In this document: piece after piece, positions 60,365 to 64,000 of the stretch
Position numbering within the stretch: the first letter of the stretch is position 1
How the letters are laid out: each line of letters begins with the position of its first letter
From: Oscillospiraceae bacterium
GTDB taxonomy: Bacteria > Bacillota > Clostridia > Oscillospirales > Ruminococcaceae
Reading direction: 5' to 3'
Length of the DNA: 64,000 nucleotides
NCBI GenBank assembly: GCA_009783205.1
Contig: WRHO01000003.1
Span: 1-64,000 of the forward strand
Notes under the pieces: model-generated
Databases searched by the model: none
Seen by the model: only the letters and a program-made list of their open reading frames with translations
Told to the model about the DNA's origin: nothing
Made by a program: the position numbers and the translations under genes

Positions 60365-60951
60365 AAAGCTTTGCTTTTATTCTTTTCTATATAATCGTCT
60401 AATAAATATCTGTATTTTTCAATAAGCTCGTTTTTCAAATACGCCGAATAACGCGCCTTTTGTTCGACTTGTCCTATTCTGTTTAACGCCGCTTCACGCG
60501 AAACCCCAAACAGCCGACTCACCTCATTAACGCCTAATTCCCGCCCCAAGCCGAGCCTTAATTCGAGCATGAGCAGTTCCGGCATAAGAAGCTCCGATGC
60601 AAACGAATTAGCCTGTCGCTCTTCCGTTTCGCCGTCCCTCAAATGTCCTAATACAACGTGTCCGACCTCGTGCGCTAAAGTCCAGTTGATTCTCTTTGCG
60701 CGCTTAATACCGCTATTGATTGTCGCGGGCAAGGCGTGAGTCAATACTATATAAATGTCGCCCTTAATAACGGTACAACCGTCTTTTATTTGTTTAAATG
60801 CCGAAACGGACATACCCGTAAGCCTTGTGTAATTTTGAAAGGTATCAAATATTATCCTCTTGTCGAACCTCATCTTAGGAATATCGAGCTTAAAAGACGT
60901 ATCCCCTTGTTTAAGAAGAAGCTCCCGCGCTTTTTTAATTATTTTCTCCAT
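60352..60951 (-). CDS. ImmA/IrrE family metallo-endopeptidase
   Basis: LAHEVGHVVLGH; ERQANSFASELLMPE; VSRLFGVSREAALNR. Confidence 0.93.
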   Translation of the reverse strand: MEKIIKKARELLLKQGDTSFKLDIPKMRFDKRIIFDTFQNYTRLTGMSVSAFKQIKDGCTVIKGDIYIVLTHALPATINSGIKRAKRINWTLAHEVGHVVLGHLRDGETEERQANSFASELLMPELLMLELRLGLGRELGVNEVSRLFGVSREAALNRIGQVEQKARYSAYLKNELIEKYRYLLDDYIEKNKSKAFCDS

Positions 60952-61255
60952 TTTGTCTATTCCTCAAATATACGTCAATCGTTTCGCTTAATTCGCTTAT
61001 AAGCTCGTTTTTATCCGTGTCCGGAAGTCCCGATAGTTTTCGCGTTAATAAAACTATTGCCGAATCCGAGCCCAATAAATAATCAACCGTAACATCAAAA
61101 AAAGCGGCGAGCCTACAAAGCATTTGAGAATCGGGAACGCGCTTATCCGTTTCCCATTTGCCGACCGTCCCTTGCGTTACGCCCATTTCTGTGGCTAATT
61201 GAATTTGATTTATTCTTTTATCGGTTCTTAATTGTTTTAATCGTGTCGATAACAT
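60935..61255 (-). CDS. XRE family transcriptional regulator
   Basis: LKQLRTDKRINQIQLATEMGVTQGTVGKWETDKRVPDSQMLCRLAAFFDVTVDYLLG. Confidence 0.96.
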   Translation of the reverse strand: MLSTRLKQLRTDKRINQIQLATEMGVTQGTVGKWETDKRVPDSQMLCRLAAFFDVTVDYLLGSDSAIVLLTRKLSGLPDTDKNELISELSETIDVYLRNRQNGENN

Positions 61256-61344
61256 AAAAGCACCCCCTAACCCTAACTTTCAATAAGAATTATAACACAA
61301 TTAAAAAAATATGTCAATACGGAATAAAAATTTTTAAAAAGGGG

Positions 61345-61373
61345 TTGACAATTAAAAAACAATGTGTTATCAT
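61345..61373 (+). promoter_or_regulatory. Sigma-A type promoter for the 154-aa gene
   Basis: TTGACA - 17 bp - TATCAT. Confidence 0.78.
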
Positions 61374-61401
61374 TCCATTACGGAATATTCCTTAATGGAA
61401 T
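61372..61401. promoter_or_regulatory. Two abutting 15-bp inverted-repeat operators
   Basis: ATTCC-ATTAC-GGAAT and ATTCC-TTAAT-GGAAT, immediately downstream of the -10. Confidence 0.7.
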
Positions 61402-61454
61402 ATTATCGCCAAGTAAGCTATACTTCCTAAGTATACATAAGAAGGAGATTAAAA

Positions 61455-61919
61455 ATGTACGGAACAACAAAATTAAGCGTTCCTAAGGACGTAACTGCAT
61501 TGTGCGAGGACATTGCGCGCGGTTATGAAAGGCGCAAAAAGGACTATGAGAATAAGCGGATTGATATAATCTATTCACATTCCTCCGGGTTTGAGGGTGC
61601 CGTCGGCGGTTCAAGAAGCGCGGGAAACACAAGCGACCCGAGCGCGGCAAAAGCCGAACGGCTCATGCGGCTCGAAAAAAGTCTCGACGCTCAATTTCTT
61701 AAGGCGGTTGAACAATCGCTCATGATGCTCGGTACGGATATCTCGCGAGATTCGCGAGAGCGTCTGCGGAAAGCGGTTATACTCAACTGTGAAAACGGAA
61801 GGGAATATCCGTTTGAATATCTCGGAATTGATGAATTTTCCCGTCGCGAATTTTACAGAAGGCGAAAAAGCTTTATAATAGGAATCGGTGCAATATTAGG
61901 CTTGATTGACAATGATTAG
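61455..61919 (+). CDS. Hypothetical protein, RinA/ArpU-like phage regulator features
   Basis: C-terminal FEYLGIDEFSRREFYRRRKSFIIGIGAILGLI resembles phage late regulator C-termini (YxRRxxF..xxxLGxI). Confidence 0.65.
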   Translation: MYGTTKLSVPKDVTALCEDIARGYERRKKDYENKRIDIIYSHSSGFEGAVGGSRSAGNTSDPSAAKAERLMRLEKSLDAQFLKAVEQSLMMLGTDISRDSRERLRKAVILNCENGREYPFEYLGIDEFSRREFYRRRKSFIIGIGAILGLIDND

Positions 61920-62495
61920 GGTTCCGTTTTGAACCTCAATAAAAGCCGCGTCACCGACAATCTCGTTGCTCAAGCCGAGCGTTGAGCCGTTGGTTAAAAC
62001 TGCATTTTCTAAAGGATATTTCACCCCTTTTAAACTGACCCCGCTTGCATTATTGCCGGCGGGGAAAACGGATACGAGACTATTAAATTGCGGTTTTAAC
62101 GTGACGGAGGAATTGGTGACCGCCGTGATTATTTCGTTTGTACCGAGTAAATACCCGGTACAGCCTCTTTGGGATAGCGCGGTCAAAACGGCTATACTCG
62201 CGAGCGAGTGGTCTAACCGCTTACCGAGCGCGCCGTAAATATAAAAACAATTGAACCCGCGCTTAATTGCTTCCGCAACCGCGAGTTCAAGGTCGGATTG
62301 GTCTTTTTCTTTTGGGAAGCGGATTTGTTCAACATCGGCGGGTAAAGCTTTTGCGGAATCGAAATCGCCAATCAATAAATCAGCTTTACATTGTAAATTA
62401 TCAATACCGCCGTCCGCCGCTATGACATAATCGGCGGTATATTCGTCTCGAAACCCGTCAAATTCGCCCGCGCCGATTATGATACATTTGTTCAT
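61896..62495 (-). CDS. thiN: Thiamine diphosphokinase
   Basis: IIGAGEFDG...VIAADGGIDNL...LLIGDFDS...KEKDQSDLELAVAEAIKRG...YGALGKRLDHSLASI. Confidence 0.94.
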   Translation of the reverse strand: MNKCIIIGAGEFDGFRDEYTADYVIAADGGIDNLQCKADLLIGDFDSAKALPADVEQIRFPKEKDQSDLELAVAEAIKRGFNCFYIYGALGKRLDHSLASIAVLTALSQRGCTGYLLGTNEIITAVTNSSVTLKPQFNSLVSVFPAGNNASGVSLKGVKYPLENAVLTNGSTLGLSNEIVGDAAFIEVQNGTLIIVNQA

Positions 62496-62515
62496 TTTAT
62501 ATTTGCACTTCTCTC

Positions 62516-63409
62516 TTATTTGTTTGTTTTCTTACCCGCAAAAACCGCAATGAATATAATTATCGTAACGATTAATACACCCGCGCCCCCAAAAATTGGT
62601 ATTATCATCGACCGTCTTGCGTCTTCCTCAACTTCGCCACCGTCGCGGCGTGAAGCGATGTCGGTATCAATCTCACCCTCGAGGAACGGCTCTTCATTAT
62701 AGTTCGCCGACTGTCCGTTGAACCAATCGCGAAATTCCGCTTTTCGTGCGCGGTGGTCTTCCGAAAAACCTTCCGCGCTTAAGTCAAAAAACTTAACCCT
62801 TCGTTCCCGTTCTACATATTCGCCGTCGTAATAGTTAAAGCTGTCCCAACCCGAATCGAGAAGTACCCAGCGTTCCTCGCCCTCATACCAAAACGCCGTC
62901 CATTCGTGGGGGTTCCCCGTCGGGTTTTCGTCGTTGAACGACGTATTGCCCAAAACCGTTACCGATTTTATCCCCTCTGCCGCCAAAAGTGCCGCGGTAA
63001 GATTTGCATAGCCGGAACAGACAGTCCGGCGAAGCTCTAAGACGTTTTTTAGGTTTATTGTTTCGAGCGTCACCTCGTTGTCGCGCGCAACACGGTCATA
63101 GAAAATGTTTTCCGCTACCCAAGCGGAAATTGCCCGCGCCTTTTCATAATCGCCGTCAATGCCCTCCGTGACAGAAGCCGCAAGGTCGCGGATTTTCTTT
63201 TGCGTTTCGACAATATCCTCTTGTCTCTCGCTTTCGCCGATTAGATATTGAATTGTCACTTCCCACGGTATAATCTCATGATTCCCGACCAAGCTCATAT
63301 GGAGCGCAGGGTAATCAATTTCTTCCGTATCGCCTATTTCGTCGCTATAAACGGAGATTGTGAAGCAGCCTACAAAAATCGCCGTAATTATACATAATAA
63401 TCTCTTCAT
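62516..63409 (-). CDS. Transglutaminase-like domain membrane protein
   Basis: AISAWVAENIFYDR...LRRTVCSGYANLTAALLAAEGI...NPHEWTAFWYEGEERWVLLDSGWD (Cys-His-Asp); C-terminal TM. Confidence 0.92.
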   Translation of the reverse strand: MKRLLCIITAIFVGCFTISVYSDEIGDTEEIDYPALHMSLVGNHEIIPWEVTIQYLIGESERQEDIVETQKKIRDLAASVTEGIDGDYEKARAISAWVAENIFYDRVARDNEVTLETINLKNVLELRRTVCSGYANLTAALLAAEGIKSVTVLGNTSFNDENPTGNPHEWTAFWYEGEERWVLLDSGWDSFNYYDGEYVERERRVKFFDLSAEGFSEDHRARKAEFRDWFNGQSANYNEEPFLEGEIDTDIASRRDGGEVEEDARRSMIIPIFGGAGVLIVTIIIFIAVFAGKKTNK

Positions 63410-64000
63410 TGGGTATCGCTCGTAACTATAACGGTAACATTCGGGTGCAGATTTAAAAGGCTCGCCGGAACGGAGGTCGAAAGCGTTCCGTCAAAAAGCT
63501 TTTTAGCAATCGCCGCCTTCCCCTTGCCGCTTATAAGTAAAAGAATATGCTTCGCGCTGAATATGCCCTTAAGCCCCATGGAAAGAGCCTCTCGCGGAAC
63601 CTCATCTGCCGTTTTAAAGAATCGCGAGTTTGCTTCAATTGTATCCTCGGTCAATTTCACAACGCTTGTTGCGAGGGGGAGGGACTCGGCGGGTTCAACA
63701 AAAGCGATATGCCCGTTATTGCCTATTCCGAGAATTTGCAAATCGGTTCCGCCGATTTTTTCGAGGCGCGCGTCATAATCGGCACATTCCTTTGCGGGGT
63801 CGGAACACTCGCCGTCGGGAATGTTTATTTGGGCGGCGGAAATGTTCACATGATTGAATAAATTATCCTTCATAAAATAGATATAGCTTTGGTCATTATC
63901 GTGTTTAATCGGATAATACTCGTCTAAGTTGAACGAGGTGACTTTTGAAAAATCAACAAACCCGTCCTTATACATTTCGACCAACTTCTTGTACGTTCCG
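63406..64000 (-). CDS. nagB: Glucosamine-6-phosphate deaminase, partial (N-terminus beyond window)
   Basis: VTSFNLDEYYPI...LGIGNNGHIAFVEPAESL...LLISGKGKAAIAKKLFDG. Confidence 0.95.
   Translation of the reverse strand, partial: GTYKKLVEMYKDGFVDFSKVTSFNLDEYYPIKHDNDQSYIYFMKDNLFNHVNISAAQINIPDGECSDPAKECADYDARLEKIGGTDLQILGIGNNGHIAFVEPAESLPLATSVVKLTEDTIEANSRFFKTADEVPREALSMGLKGIFSAKHILLLISGKGKAAIAKKLFDGTLSTSVPASLLNLHPNVTVIVTSDTQ

Overview
This 64 kb window is a chromosomal segment from a spore-forming Firmicute, apparently a Clostridia/Oscillospiraceae-like organism (inferred from spoIIR and overall gene content). Most of it is housekeeping DNA: ispE, Asp23, DAK2/YloV, recG, rsmE, trmL, a GH13 enzyme, glgP, tandem M23 peptidases, a ~2360-aa cyclic beta-1,2-glucan synthase-like protein, a complete F-type ATP synthase operon, valS, uvrA, a divergent GyrB/ParE paralogue, two ECF sigma/anti-sigma pairs, a preQ1-I riboswitch-queT unit, a NuoE/NuoF/GltD-like flavin redox cluster, PNP, mtnA, spoIIR, gpsA-plsY-der, thiN and a partial nagB, plus tRNA-Gly and tRNA-Thr. 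I saw no rRNA, CRISPR array or intact mobile element. The least-explained signals are: (i) a dispersed hairpin-plus-RBS leader repeat, in five copies, including before atpA, before an unlisted 42-aa membrane ORF between atpA and atpG, before GH13 and before an M23 gene; (ii) a two-carboxylate, Na+-type c-subunit signature in atpE; (iii) an AT-rich islet with a transposase relic and a PemK/MazF-like coiled-coil protein; (iv) a DUF3791/DUF3990-like locus with a truncated toxin-like gene; (v) a very acidic zinc-ribbon protein translationally coupled to a topoisomerase subunit; (vi) a MITE-like palindromic element after mtnA; (vii) a cryptic XRE/ImmA/RinA-like locus with tandem operators. All family calls come from reading motifs; no database search was run.
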